NCBI RefSeq assembly: GCF_002976435.1
Contig: NZ_PUGF01000019.1
Span: 33,207 to 97,206 of the forward strand
Direction of reading: 5' to 3'
DNA from: Solimicrobium silvestre
Lineage (GTDB): Bacteria > Pseudomonadota > Gammaproteobacteria > Burkholderiales > Burkholderiaceae_D
Length of the DNA stretch: 64,000 nt
Shown: piece by piece, positions 18,399 through 28,095 of the stretch
How the letters are laid out: every line of letters starts with the position of its first letter
How positions within the stretch are numbered: the stretch's first letter is position 1
Translations under genes and position numbers: made by a program
The notes under the pieces: generated by a model
What the model was told of the DNA's origin: nothing
The model's input: only the letters and a program-made list of their open reading frames with translations
Databases searched by the model: none

Positions 18399-19949
18399 CT
18401 ACCCGCGCACGGCCTTGCATTCATTACGATGCAACACTTTTCCGGATTCGTCCAGCGTATCTAAATACACGTCGAATCCCCACAAGCGCGTGACATGTTT
18501 TAACACTTCATTAGTTTGCTGATTCAATGGCCGCCGTTGATATTGTGCGTGCCGTAATGTGAGCGAACGATTACCTTGCATATCAACCGACCAGACCTGA
18601 ATATTCGGTTCACGATTACCTAAATTGTATTGACCGGCTAGCCGTTCACGTAAATATTTATAACCATTATCGTCATGAATGGCGGAAATTTCGAGCGTCT
18701 CCTGGCTGTCATCATCCAACACCGTAAAAAAGTGAAAATCACGGATCAACTTAGGTGATAAATATTGAAGAATGAAGCTTTCATCTTTAAAGTTACGCAT
18801 CGCAAAATCTAACGTTTTTTGCCAATCCTGACCGGCAATATCGGGAAACCAATGACGATCTTCGTCAGTCGGATATTCACAAATACGGCGAATATCGCAC
18901 ATCATGGCAAAACCTAACGCATAAGGATTAATGCCATTAAAATGCGGGCTGGTAATGGGCGGTTGATAAACCACATTGGTATGGCTTTGCAAAAACTCCA
19001 TCATAAAGCCCTCACCAACAATGCCTTCGTCAAACAGTTGATTCAAAATCGTGTAATGCCAAAAAGTAGCCCAGCCTTCATTCATAACTTGCGTTTGCCG
19101 TTGCGGATAAAAATACTGTGAAATTTTTCGTGTCACGCGCACAATTTCACGCTGCCAAGGTTCTAAGCGTGGCGAATATTTTTCAATAAAGTAAAGTAAA
19201 TTTTCTTGCGGCTCAGGCGGCACCCGGCGAATCTCTTCACCGGCCACCGCTTGATCGCGACGCGGCACAGTGCGCCATAAATCATTGACCTGTGACTGCA
19301 AGTATTCTTCACGTTCACGTTGCCGCAAATGTTCTTTGGCTAAAGAAATTCGCGCTGGGCGTTTGTAACGATCTACGCCGTAATTTTGCAGAGCATGGCA
19401 AGAATCAAGCAGCATTTCAACCGCATCAATACCATAACGCTGCTCACAATCCGCGATGAAATTTTTGGCAAACAGCATGTAATCAATAATCGCATCGGCG
19501 TCAGTCCACGTGCGGAATAAATAATTACCTTTAAAAAAAGAATTGTGTCCATACGCAGCATGAGCAATTACCAGCGTTTGCATGGTTAAGCTATTTTCTT
19601 CCATCAGATACGCAATGCAGGGATTGGAATTAATCACAATTTCATACGCCAAGCCCATTTGACCGCGTTTATAGCTTTTTTCCGTCTTCAAAAAATGCTT
19701 GCCGAAGGACCAGTGGTAATACGAAATAGGCATGCCGACCGAAGCATAAGCATCCATCATCTGCTCTGCCGAAATGACTTCCAACTGATTTGGATAAGTA
19801 TCTAAACCAAAATTTTTCGCCACACGTCTGACTTCAATGTCCACTTTCTCAAGCAATTCAAAGGTCCATTCAGACTGTTCTGGAAGACGATTTACATTCG
19901 GCTCGGGTTTTTCAGCGGCACTTTTTTTAGCAATTTTTTTATCTGTCAT
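18399..19949 (-). CDS. ycgB: SpoVR-family protein (YcgB)
   Basis: This 516-residue soluble protein is of the usual family length. It carries the hallmark segments YHWSFGKHF, KTEKSYKRGQMGLAYEIVINSNPCIAYLMEEN (about residues 90-121), HAAYGHNSFF and NEGWATFWHYTILN. The last of these resembles a metal-binding HEGWA-type helix. SpoVR proteins are linked to stationary phase, sporulation and stress, and their biochemical role is not settled. Its ATG overlaps the yeaH stop by 4 bp, giving tight coupling. It is part of the conserved yeaG-yeaH-ycgB cluster. Confidence 0.95.
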   Translation of the reverse strand: MTDKKIAKKSAAEKPEPNVNRLPEQSEWTFELLEKVDIEVRRVAKNFGLDTYPNQLEVISAEQMMDAYASVGMPISYYHWSFGKHFLKTEKSYKRGQMGLAYEIVINSNPCIAYLMEENSLTMQTLVIAHAAYGHNSFFKGNYLFRTWTDADAIIDYMLFAKNFIADCEQRYGIDAVEMLLDSCHALQNYGVDRYKRPARISLAKEHLRQREREEYLQSQVNDLWRTVPRRDQAVAGEEIRRVPPEPQENLLYFIEKYSPRLEPWQREIVRVTRKISQYFYPQRQTQVMNEGWATFWHYTILNQLFDEGIVGEGFMMEFLQSHTNVVYQPPITSPHFNGINPYALGFAMMCDIRRICEYPTDEDRHWFPDIAGQDWQKTLDFAMRNFKDESFILQYLSPKLIRDFHFFTVLDDDSQETLEISAIHDDNGYKYLRERLAGQYNLGNREPNIQVWSVDMQGNRSLTLRHAQYQRRPLNQQTNEVLKHVTRLWGFDVYLDTLDESGKVLHRNECKAVRG

Positions 19950-21220
19950 AATTTCGCATTCTGTTTCTTAAACAGATCCCGAAATACCGGATATATATCC
20001 GATGGGTCCTCAATTTTCCGCATGGCAAAATGAGAATGGTAGCTCGCTATTTGCTCGTATTCACGCCACAGATTCTGAGGCTCTCCATCGGTAATTTCTA
20101 CGTAAGCGTAATATTGAACCAAGGGTAGAGTGGTATCCATCAAGAGTTGACGACAGGTGATGGAATCATTGTCCCAATTATCGCCATCCGACGCTTGCGC
20201 TACATACGCATTCCATTCCCCAGTTGGATAACGGTCACGCAAGATCGTATTTAACAAATTAATCGCAGACGAAACGACAGTACCACCCGATTCCCGTGAA
20301 TTAAAAAATTCTTGCTCATCGACTTCCATGGCCGTGGTGTGGTGCCGGATAAAGACTAATTCAATTTTTTCGTAAGAGCGGGTTAAAAATAAATACAGCA
20401 AAATAAAAAATCGTTTAGCCGTATCTTTTTTAGCTTCATCCATTGATCCAGACACATCCAAAATGCAAAACATCACTGCTTGACTGGAAGGTTTAGGTAC
20501 TTTGATCCGATTGCTGTAACGCAGATCAAACGTATCTAAAAATGGAATCGCTAATAATCGGGTACGCAAATGGGTGATTTCATGGCGCAATAAAAGTACG
20601 CGATCATCATCAACACTGACACCCTCATCCAACAAGGCGCGTAACTCTTGTTCAGCCAGTTTGATTCGTCGGCTTGATTTGCCACCGACCGCAATGCGCC
20701 GGCTCAACGCGCCGCGTAAAGAACGCAACACATGCAGGTTAGTCGTCGTGCCAGACATTTTGTAACCGGCACGTAATTGCTTGAAGTCGGTCGAAGCCGT
20801 CAGCTGGGTTTTCACCATGTTCGGCAACTCTAAATCTTCAAAAAAATAATTCATGAACTCTTCGCGGCTGACTTCAAAAACAAAGTCATCTTCGCTGGTT
20901 TCTTCGCTGTTACCAGCCTGCCCTTTGCCCGAGCCTGCGCCACCTTTAGGACGTTTGAATTGATCGCCTTTTAGATATTCTTTATTCCCCGGGCGAACGG
21001 TTTCCCAAACACCACCATGGTCATGGCCAAAGCTAGGCTCATTAACGTCTCTAACGGGAATCGATATTTTCTCACCACTTTCCACATTGGTGATAGAACG
21101 GCCTTTAACAGCACGTGTGACGGCCTCTTTGATCTGATCTTTGTAGCGACGCAAAAACCGCTCACGATTGACCGCCGATTTATTCTTTCCTTGAATTCGT
21201 CTGTCTATTAAGTGAACCAA
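19946..21220 (-). CDS. yeaH: YeaH/DUF444 family, VWA-like protein, TTG start
   Basis: This 424-residue protein has the family N-terminus VHLIDRRIQGKNKSAVNRER and a von Willebrand A-like C-terminal half with the MIDAS-type motif FCILDVSGSMDEAKKDTAKR and GGTVVSSA. YeaH proteins are thought to work with the PrkA kinase in starvation and stress responses. The initiation codon is TTG (21218-21220), preceded by a perfect AGGAGG at 21226-21231 with 5 nt spacing. The conserved DRR motif close to the start supports it, and no upstream ATG fits. It overlaps spoVR by 4 bp, and 109 bp with an inverted repeat separate it from prkA. Confidence 0.94.
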   Translation of the reverse strand: MVHLIDRRIQGKNKSAVNRERFLRRYKDQIKEAVTRAVKGRSITNVESGEKISIPVRDVNEPSFGHDHGGVWETVRPGNKEYLKGDQFKRPKGGAGSGKGQAGNSEETSEDDFVFEVSREEFMNYFFEDLELPNMVKTQLTASTDFKQLRAGYKMSGTTTNLHVLRSLRGALSRRIAVGGKSSRRIKLAEQELRALLDEGVSVDDDRVLLLRHEITHLRTRLLAIPFLDTFDLRYSNRIKVPKPSSQAVMFCILDVSGSMDEAKKDTAKRFFILLYLFLTRSYEKIELVFIRHHTTAMEVDEQEFFNSRESGGTVVSSAINLLNTILRDRYPTGEWNAYVAQASDGDNWDNDSITCRQLLMDTTLPLVQYYAYVEITDGEPQNLWREYEQIASYHSHFAMRKIEDPSDIYPVFRDLFKKQNAKL

Positions 21221-21247
21221 GATAGCCTCCTGATTTTTTGCAAGTTA

Positions 21248-21324
21248 GGATTTACGCATTCAGCCTATAAGCATTGGATTGTGCCAGTGCAAACTCTGCC
21301 CAAATAACGGCTTTGCGTAAATCC
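21248..21324. repeat. Long-loop inverted repeat between prkA and yeaH
   Basis: GGATTTACGCA (21248-21258) and TGCGTAAATCC (21314-21324) are perfect 11-bp inverted arms, 55 bp apart. The interior contains a smaller imperfect stem (GCATTGG with CCAGTGC). Lying inside an operon, it may set the relative expression of kinase and downstream genes by processing or attenuation. It could also be a small mobile remnant. Confidence 0.7.
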
Positions 21325-21329
21325 CAGAA

Positions 21330-23252
21330 TTATGAGGTTTTTCTCACTCGCAAATACCACTCGCATAAAAGACGAACCTGTTTCGCGGTATAACCTTTTG
21401 CCACCATCCGCTCAACAAATTCCTGGTGTTTATTCGCATCGTCAACACTGGCTTTCGCATTGAATGAAATGACCGGCAAAAGTTCTTCGGTGTTAGAGAA
21501 CATTTTTTTCTCAATCACCGTGCGCAGTTTTTCGTAACTATTCCAGGTCGGATTTTTACCTGCATTTTGAGCTCGGGCGCGCAGCACAAAATTAACGATC
21601 TCATTCCTAAAGTCTTTGGGGTTAGAAATGCCGGCTGGCTTTTCAATTTTTTCCAAATCATTATTCAGTGCTTCCCTGTCAAAGCTTTCGCCCGTATCAG
21701 GGTCACGGAATTCCTGATCTTGAATCCAGAAGTCCGCGAAGGAAACATAACGATCGAAAATATTTTGGCCGTATTCAGAATAACTTTCCAGATACGCAGT
21801 TTGAATTTCTTTACCAATAAATTCGATGTAGCGTTGCGCTAAATATTCCTTGACGTAAGAGAAGTATTTTTGCTCCACTTCAGGCGCAAATTGTTCACGT
21901 TCAATTTGCTGTTCCAATACATAGAGCAAATGCACAGGGTTAGCCGCTACTTCTGTCGTATCAAAGTTAAATACTTTAGAAATTATTTTGAAAGCAAAGC
22001 GGGTGGATAAGCCATTCATCCCCTCATCAACGCCCGCGTAGTCGCTGTATTCCTGTTTGGATTTCGCTTTTGGATCGGTGTCTTTTAAATTTTCACCGTC
22101 GTACACCAGCATTTTGCTAAATATGCTGGAGTTTTCTGGCTCTTTTAAGCGTGACAAGACCGAAAATTGCGCCATCATTTTGAGTGTTCCCGGGGCACAA
22201 GGCGCTTGTGTCAAGGAAGAAGAGCGCACCAGTTTTTCGTAGATTTTTATCTCATCCGAAACACGCAGGCAATAAGGTACTTTGACGATATAAATACGGT
22301 CTAAAAACGCTTCGTTATTTCTATTATTTTTAAATGCCTTCCATTCCGATTCATTCGAGTGCGCCAAAATAACGCCCTCAAACGGAATCGCGCCAAAGCC
22401 TTCGGTTCCTTTGTAATTACCTTCCTGGGTAGCCGTCAGTAATGGGTGCAGCACTTTAATCGGTGCTTTAAACATTTCCACAAATTCCATCAAACCCTGG
22501 TTTGCCAAGCACAGCCCGCCAGAATAGCTGTAAGCGTCAGGATCATCTTGCGCATAGTCTTCCAGTTTGCGGATATCGACTTTACCGACCAAGGATGAAA
22601 TATCCTGATTATTTTCATCGCCCGGTTCCGTTTTTGAAATAGCCACTTGCTTCAATACCGAAGGGTAGCGTTTCACTACGCGGAATTGATTAATATCGCC
22701 ATTAAATTCGTGCAAGCGTTTTACGGCCCAAGGGCTAGGAATCGTGCGTAAATAACGGCGTGGGATACCAAAATCCTCTTCCAGAATTACCCCATCCTCT
22801 TCCTCATTAAACAATCCCAAAGGGGACTCATTAATTGGGGAGCCTTTAATCGCGTAAAACGGAATTTTTTCCATCAACGCTTTTAATTTTTCAGCAATAG
22901 AAGATTTACCGCCACCGACCGGGCCGAGTAAATATAAAATTTGTTTGCGTTCTTCCAAACCTTGCGCCGCATGACGGAAGTAGGACACAACTTGCTCAAC
23001 GACTTCTTCCATTCCATAGAACTCGCGGAAGGCTGGATAAATTTTTATTATTTTATTTGCGAAGATGCGGGAGCGGCGTGGGTCATGGCGCGTATCAACT
23101 AATTCTGGCTCACCGATAGCGGCTAATAACCGTTCTGCGGCGGATGCAAAAGCTAATCGATCGCGTTTGCATAATTCCAGATATTCCTGCAAAGAATATT
23201 CTTCTTCCCGGGTACGTTCATAACGTGCTGCATAGTTATCGAAGATCTTCAT
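21330..23252 (-). CDS. yeaG: PrkA/YeaG serine protein kinase
   Basis: This 640-residue protein carries an AAA+ module with Walker A GPVGGGKSS near residues 109-117 and the PrkA-specific region PLGLFNEEEDGVILEEDFGIPRRYL (about 142-166). It also has ILAHSNESEWKAF and a C-terminal kinase-like domain. PrkA proteins are stress- and starvation-linked serine kinases, although recent work on relatives also shows protease activity. The ATG follows AAAAGGAC. It is the first gene of the yeaG-yeaH-ycgB operon, transcribed leftward. No recognisable sigma-S or sigma-54 promoter was picked out in the 213-bp upstream region. Confidence 0.96.
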   Translation of the reverse strand: MKIFDNYAARYERTREEEYSLQEYLELCKRDRLAFASAAERLLAAIGEPELVDTRHDPRRSRIFANKIIKIYPAFREFYGMEEVVEQVVSYFRHAAQGLEERKQILYLLGPVGGGKSSIAEKLKALMEKIPFYAIKGSPINESPLGLFNEEEDGVILEEDFGIPRRYLRTIPSPWAVKRLHEFNGDINQFRVVKRYPSVLKQVAISKTEPGDENNQDISSLVGKVDIRKLEDYAQDDPDAYSYSGGLCLANQGLMEFVEMFKAPIKVLHPLLTATQEGNYKGTEGFGAIPFEGVILAHSNESEWKAFKNNRNNEAFLDRIYIVKVPYCLRVSDEIKIYEKLVRSSSLTQAPCAPGTLKMMAQFSVLSRLKEPENSSIFSKMLVYDGENLKDTDPKAKSKQEYSDYAGVDEGMNGLSTRFAFKIISKVFNFDTTEVAANPVHLLYVLEQQIEREQFAPEVEQKYFSYVKEYLAQRYIEFIGKEIQTAYLESYSEYGQNIFDRYVSFADFWIQDQEFRDPDTGESFDREALNNDLEKIEKPAGISNPKDFRNEIVNFVLRARAQNAGKNPTWNSYEKLRTVIEKKMFSNTEELLPVISFNAKASVDDANKHQEFVERMVAKGYTAKQVRLLCEWYLRVRKTS

Positions 23253-23465
23253 GGTTGCGTCCTTTTAATACTCAGACATAACGACAATAAGCCAGATTCG
23301 CTGCGCGACTTTTCCCGTCGCTGATAATTTTGCAGCGACTATTTTCCGCCCGGCAATTTAATAATATACGCTTTGCTTATTTTGTTATAGATTAAATTGT
23401 TGAAATTCCCAAATTTTAAAGAGGGAATAGAGGCAGATTTATTGAGCTACTTTTATCATGGCAAA

Positions 23466-23924
23466 TTAGCTAGCTATTTTACAAGTAATTGCTTCTACAA
23501 TTGGGCACGGTAATGATGAATCGGTATCGGCGCACTCGCTGATTAAGCGCACCAAAATATGTTCAATTTTTTGCAGGTCATCCATTTTTTTACGTACTTG
23601 CGTTAACTTATCACTAGCTAACTGACGTACAGAACTTCGGGACGTTTGCTTCAAATGTTTCTGACTTGTAACTTCACTTCCCTGATCACTCTCTTGATCG
23701 TTTAATTGCAATAGACTAGCCACTTCATCAAGAGTGAAGCCTAATTCTTTGGCTCCCTTAATAAATCGTAACCGCTCCACAAATTGACTAGAATAGATTC
23801 TGACAGCACCAGAACTTGCTGCTGGAATAGACAATAATTGCCGGCGTTGATAATACCGAATTGTTTCAATACCAACCTCAGCTACTTTTGATAGTTGTCC
23901 GATAGTATAATTACATTTATGCAT
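23466..23924 (-). CDS. MerR-family regulator related to mercury sensors but lacking one ligand Cys
   Basis: This 152-residue protein opens with a MerR winged helix, YTIGQLSKVAEVGIETIRYYQRR, close to mercury-type MerR, then LRFIKGAKELGFTLDEVASLL. The C-terminal pair Cys-x-n-Cys-Pro (ECADTDSSLPCP) matches the second and third mercury ligands of MerR. However, the region where the first ligand (Cys82 of MerR) should lie is replaced by a longer, polar, Cys-free stretch (QESDQGSEVTSQKHLKQ). No mer genes are nearby. It is probably an orphan regulator with altered or lost metal sensing. Its neighbour is a divergent diguanylate cyclase. Confidence 0.85.
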   Translation of the reverse strand: MHKCNYTIGQLSKVAEVGIETIRYYQRRQLLSIPAASSGAVRIYSSQFVERLRFIKGAKELGFTLDEVASLLQLNDQESDQGSEVTSQKHLKQTSRSSVRQLASDKLTQVRKKMDDLQKIEHILVRLISECADTDSSLPCPIVEAITCKIAS

Positions 23925-24074
23925 TACTTTTAGCCTATAAAACTCGTTGGGTTCTACTTTTACAATTTTTAGTTGTTATGACTGACGAGGGGTATTAGTA
24001 TTCTAAGTCCGAAACTGGATTATTTTTATTAAAAAAAACCAAATTTCATGCCTATTTCTCAACAGTATTAGAAT

Positions 24075-24944
24075 ATGAAAAAAATATTTTCCAGCTACTT
24101 AAAACGAATTGCTTCGCCCGGATTTATCTCCGAAGGCTTTGCCATTACCGCAAGCTACTTAGCAATTTTAATTCTATTTCCTTTTGATATAAACACCAGT
24201 TCACAAGTATCGTTACATGTTCTCTATGTTTTTCCTCTCACACTCATTGCTCTGCATTGCTCCCGAAGTAACCTGGTAATAGGCGCAGCAGCGTTATCGA
24301 TTACACTCCAGGCGATTGCCCTCTGGATGCCTAGCGAGGTTTCATTCACCATCAAAATTTACCTCTTTTTGATGATTGTATTATCGAACAGCACCTTCGT
24401 TTTGGTCGCCAGATTTGCCCGCACCAACATAATCGAAGCAGAACGTTTGTCCACCATTGATCCGCTGACTAAGCTATCTAATCGGCGCGCGCTTGAAATT
24501 GCCATTGATGCCGAAATTGTTCGTCAACGACGCTACGGTGGATATTTTTCCGTGGTACTTATCGACTTGGACGGATTCAAAGGTTTGAATGACTCGCTGG
24601 GGCACCATGCAGGTGATAGAGCGTTAATAATGCTTGCCGATATCTTGCGCGATCATACCCGCCAATCAGATACGATTTCCCGGATTGGTGGCGATGAATT
24701 CGTTATCCTTATGCCGAACACGCAAGCCGCGGATTGTGAAGCACTATGCCAAACTCTTTGCCACAAAATTACTCACAGCATGGCTGAAGTTTCTTTCCTC
24801 ATTACTGCCAGTATCGGCTATACAACCATTGAACAAGCGCCTGAAATTTCAAAAGATGTGATCGCCATTGCAGATAGAGCGATGTATACGGCTAAGTCCA
24901 GCGGAAAAGGCCGGGTTGTGAGAGGTTATAGCTCCAGTTTTTAA
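24075..24944 (+). CDS. Membrane diguanylate cyclase (GGDEF)
   Basis: This 289-residue protein has about five hydrophobic helices in residues 20-120 (a short unclassified sensor), then a GGDEF domain starting DPLTKLSNRRALE. The active site GGDEF is intact at 205-209 and the product-inhibition site RQSD at 196-199 sits the standard five residues upstream. It is therefore expected to make cyclic di-GMP and be feedback-inhibited. No EAL partner is near. A diverged copy of about 106 bp of its coding sequence lies at 28096-28201. It is divergent from a MerR-like regulator. Confidence 0.94.
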   Translation: MKKIFSSYLKRIASPGFISEGFAITASYLAILILFPFDINTSSQVSLHVLYVFPLTLIALHCSRSNLVIGAAALSITLQAIALWMPSEVSFTIKIYLFLMIVLSNSTFVLVARFARTNIIEAERLSTIDPLTKLSNRRALEIAIDAEIVRQRRYGGYFSVVLIDLDGFKGLNDSLGHHAGDRALIMLADILRDHTRQSDTISRIGGDEFVILMPNTQAADCEALCQTLCHKITHSMAEVSFLITASIGYTTIEQAPEISKDVIAIADRAMYTAKSSGKGRVVRGYSSSF

Positions 24945-25271
24945 GTTATTCCTCAACGAAAATTTACTTAGCTACTCTGTATGCCGTTGAAACGGCATAC
25001 AAATAGACTAAAGCATGGAAGTACCTGAGAACGCGAAATTCACCTGATATTTCCCGGAATTACATAGCGTAATTCCGTTTTCAAATCAATTGTGACGCCG
25101 AAAAAATACACGGTTAATTTAGACATCACCAACACCTTCCGCCAGTTTTACCTCTGCCGGCGTTCAATCCCCATCGAAATTAAAATTCCCAAATAACAAT
25201 TGACAAATTGATCAATTGCGAAGATGCTTTCGACTCCATTTCAATAGTAAATTAACCAAAGGAAGCGCGTT
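24945..25271. other. Intergenic stretch with one hairpin, no gene seen
   Basis: The only clear element is TGTATGCCGTT (24978-24988) facing AACGGCATACA (24991-25001), a perfect 11-bp palindrome after the cyclase that would fold as a tight hairpin without a T run. Near the M16 start AAGGAAG acts as ribosome site. Nothing else is supported. Confidence 0.6.
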
Positions 25272-27998
25272 ATGTCAGATTTGTCGAAGCGTGTCATTTT
25301 TGCTGCAACACTGTGTATGCCACTGATGGTGGGTAATGTTTGGGCAGCAGCCCTTCCCAAAGGCATTACTCAAGTAGCGACGGTGGAAGGTATTACCGAA
25401 TATCGATTAGCAAACGGTCTCAAAGTGTTATTAATGCCGGATGCATCTAAGCCAACCGTCACGGTAAATATCACTTATTTAGTCGGCTCACGTCATGAAA
25501 ATTATGGCGAAACCGGCATGGCGCATTTGCTGGAACACCTGCTGTTTAAAGGCACACCAAAAAACCCAAAAATCGACCTGGACTTTAATAAACGCGGCGT
25601 TCGCTTTAACGGAACAACGTCCTTAGATCGCACCAATTATTATGAATTATTTCAAGCTAGCGACGACAATTTAAAATGGGCGATACAGATGGAAGCGGAT
25701 CGGATGGTCAACTCATTTATCGCTAAAAAAGATCTCGACAGTGAAATGACGGTCGTACGCAACGAATATGAAATGGGTGAAAATTCCCCTGCGAATGTAC
25801 TCATCAAACGACTGCAAAGCACTGCCTATGAATGGCACAATTACGGCCACTCCACGATAGGTAACCGCAGCGATATTGAAAACGTAAAAATAGAAAACCT
25901 ACAAGCGTTTTATCATCGGTATTACCAGCCGGATAATGCGGTGCTTTTAATATCAGGAAAGTTTGATACCAACCAGGCGCTAAACCTGATCTCTTCCTCA
26001 TTTGGCGTCATCCCAAAACCAACGCGCAGTTTGCCGCAATTTTGGACAGTTGAGCCAACGCAAGACGGCGCGCGCAGTGTTGAAGTGCGTCGCAAAGGTG
26101 ATATTCAGTACGTTATCGTAGGCTATAAAATCCCCGCCGCCTTAAATCCAGAAAATGATGCGGTTTCACTTGCGGCCCATATTCTGGCCGACGATCCCAC
26201 TGGACGCTTGCATAAATCTTTGGTTGAAACCGGTAAAGCAGTACAAGTTTTCAGCTTCCCGATTGGTAGTTATGCTCCTGGTTTACAACTCATCGGCGTA
26301 GCAGTAAAAAAAGATGAGCCTATCGAACCCGTGCGCGATGCGTTATTAGCCGCGATAGAAAGCTTCGCAACAACACCGCCCACTAAAGAAGAACTGGAAC
26401 GGGTAAAACGTAATTACCTCAATGATGCAGAAAAAACCTTATCAAACCCGGAATCTATCGGTTTGCAATTATCAGAAATTATGGCCTTGGGTGACTGGCG
26501 TTATTTCTTCCAAGAGCGCGATCAGTTGAATAGCATTAGTTCTGAACAAGTGGCTGCTGCCGCTGCCCGTTATTTCAAACGCGACAATCGTACGGTAGGT
26601 ATGTTTATTCCTGAAGATAGTCCGCAGCGTGCAGAAATACCGGCAACTCCTAGCATTCAAGTTGCGATGCAAAGCTTTAAACCCGTTACCAAGGTTGACA
26701 ACTCCGAAGTTTTTGATCCTTCGGAAGCCAACATTGACAAACGTACTTTGCATAGCAAAATCGGCGGATTGAATGTAGCGCTGTTGAGTAAGAAAAACAA
26801 AGGCGAAACAGTGTCCGTTGCGTTGAATTTACATTGGGGTGATGAAAAATCGTTGTTTGGTAAAAAAACCATTTCAACACTCACTAACGAAATGCTAATG
26901 CGCGGAAATAGTAAATATACTCGTGAACAATTGGATGACGAATTTGCGAAACTTAAAATTACCGGCAATCTGTTTCGCTTTGACACCACGCGTGAAAACT
27001 TATCCGCTGCGCTGAGTTTAGTTGCTCAAGTATTGAAAGAGCCGAATTTCCCTGAAACTGAATTTGAGCAGTTAAAAAAATTAAATTTAGCTGAATTGGA
27101 AATGCAGCGCAATGATCCGCAAGCCGTCGCGTCGCATGCACTGTCTCAGCATTTTAATAGTCATTACGCAAAAGGCGACTGGCGTGCGATAGCATCGCTA
27201 GACGAACAAATTGAACAGCTTAAAGCAGTCAAGCTGAGCGATTTAACAGCATTCCATAAAGCTTTTTATGGCGCATCACACGGAGAAATATCCATCGTCG
27301 GCGATCTCGATGTGGTGGCCACTAACAAAGCCATCCAACAAGGATTTGGTGATTGGGTGAGCCCGGCAGCCTATACCCGGATAGATAATATTTATGCGGA
27401 TACAGCCGCAGTTGAACGGGAAATTAATACGCCTGATCAGGAAAACGGTTTTTATATGGCCAATCAAGCGCTCAATATGCGTGACGATGACCCAGCGTAT
27501 CCTGCGCTGATAGTTGCAAACTACATCTTTGGCGGCGGTGCCGGATTTACCTCCAGAGTCATGGAGCGGATTCGTAAAAAAGACGGTTTATCTTATGGCG
27601 TCGGTTCATGGATAAGCGTGAATGCTTTTGATAATTCGGCGAGTTTTTCTTTATATGCACTATCAGCTCCGCAAAATTTAAACAAGGTAGCGCTGGCAAT
27701 GAAAGAAGAATTGCATCGCGCATTGAAAGATGGCTTTACCGCAGAAGAATTAGCGAACGCTAAATCTGGACTAAAACAAGCTGCATTACAAAAACGTGCA
27801 CAAGATGCACATGTCGCGTCAGATTGGAATAAATACTCGAAGGAAAATCGCACTTTTGCCTGGAGTCAGGCATTGGAAGACAAGATCAATGCGTTAACGG
27901 TGGCGCAAGTAAATGCCACCTTTACTAAAATGATCGACCCAACCAAATTGTCGGTTTTTACTGCCGGTGATGAAGCAAAAAAAGGTAATAAGAAATAA
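25272..27998 (+). CDS. M16 family zinc metallopeptidase (pitrilysin-like), exported
   Basis: This 908-residue protein begins with a signal peptide (LCMPLMVGNVWA, cut near residue 26). It has two M16 halves in one chain. The N-terminal half is active: the inverted zinc motif HLLEH is at residues 85-89 and the downstream Glu lies in NEYEMGEN. The C-terminal half (from about 480) lacks HxxEH, as usual for the regulatory half. It contains GGGAGFTSRVMERIRKKDGLSYGV (about 755-778), which closes the chamber. Such periplasmic enzymes degrade small peptides or signal peptides. It stands alone, followed by its own terminator. Confidence 0.94.
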   Translation: MSDLSKRVIFAATLCMPLMVGNVWAAALPKGITQVATVEGITEYRLANGLKVLLMPDASKPTVTVNITYLVGSRHENYGETGMAHLLEHLLFKGTPKNPKIDLDFNKRGVRFNGTTSLDRTNYYELFQASDDNLKWAIQMEADRMVNSFIAKKDLDSEMTVVRNEYEMGENSPANVLIKRLQSTAYEWHNYGHSTIGNRSDIENVKIENLQAFYHRYYQPDNAVLLISGKFDTNQALNLISSSFGVIPKPTRSLPQFWTVEPTQDGARSVEVRRKGDIQYVIVGYKIPAALNPENDAVSLAAHILADDPTGRLHKSLVETGKAVQVFSFPIGSYAPGLQLIGVAVKKDEPIEPVRDALLAAIESFATTPPTKEELERVKRNYLNDAEKTLSNPESIGLQLSEIMALGDWRYFFQERDQLNSISSEQVAAAAARYFKRDNRTVGMFIPEDSPQRAEIPATPSIQVAMQSFKPVTKVDNSEVFDPSEANIDKRTLHSKIGGLNVALLSKKNKGETVSVALNLHWGDEKSLFGKKTISTLTNEMLMRGNSKYTREQLDDEFAKLKITGNLFRFDTTRENLSAALSLVAQVLKEPNFPETEFEQLKKLNLAELEMQRNDPQAVASHALSQHFNSHYAKGDWRAIASLDEQIEQLKAVKLSDLTAFHKAFYGASHGEISIVGDLDVVATNKAIQQGFGDWVSPAAYTRIDNIYADTAAVEREINTPDQENGFYMANQALNMRDDDPAYPALIVANYIFGGGAGFTSRVMERIRKKDGLSYGVGSWISVNAFDNSASFSLYALSAPQNLNKVALAMKEELHRALKDGFTAEELANAKSGLKQAALQKRAQDAHVASDWNKYSKENRTFAWSQALEDKINALTVAQVNATFTKMIDPTKLSVFTAGDEAKKGNKK

Positions 27999-28010
27999 AC
28001 TTGTTGAATA

Positions 28011-28051
28011 AAAAAACGGCTAACGGTTTTTGACGTTAGCCGTTTTTTTTT
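28011..28051 (+). terminator. Rho-independent terminator of the M16 gene
   Basis: The stem AAAAAACGGCTAACG with CGTTAGCCGTTTTTT has an 8-nt loop and a long T run. It begins 12 bp after the stop codon. Confidence 0.95.
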
Positions 28052-28095
28052 GACTGTTTTTTAACAGCAATTTCAAAAGTAACGCTTAATAACGC

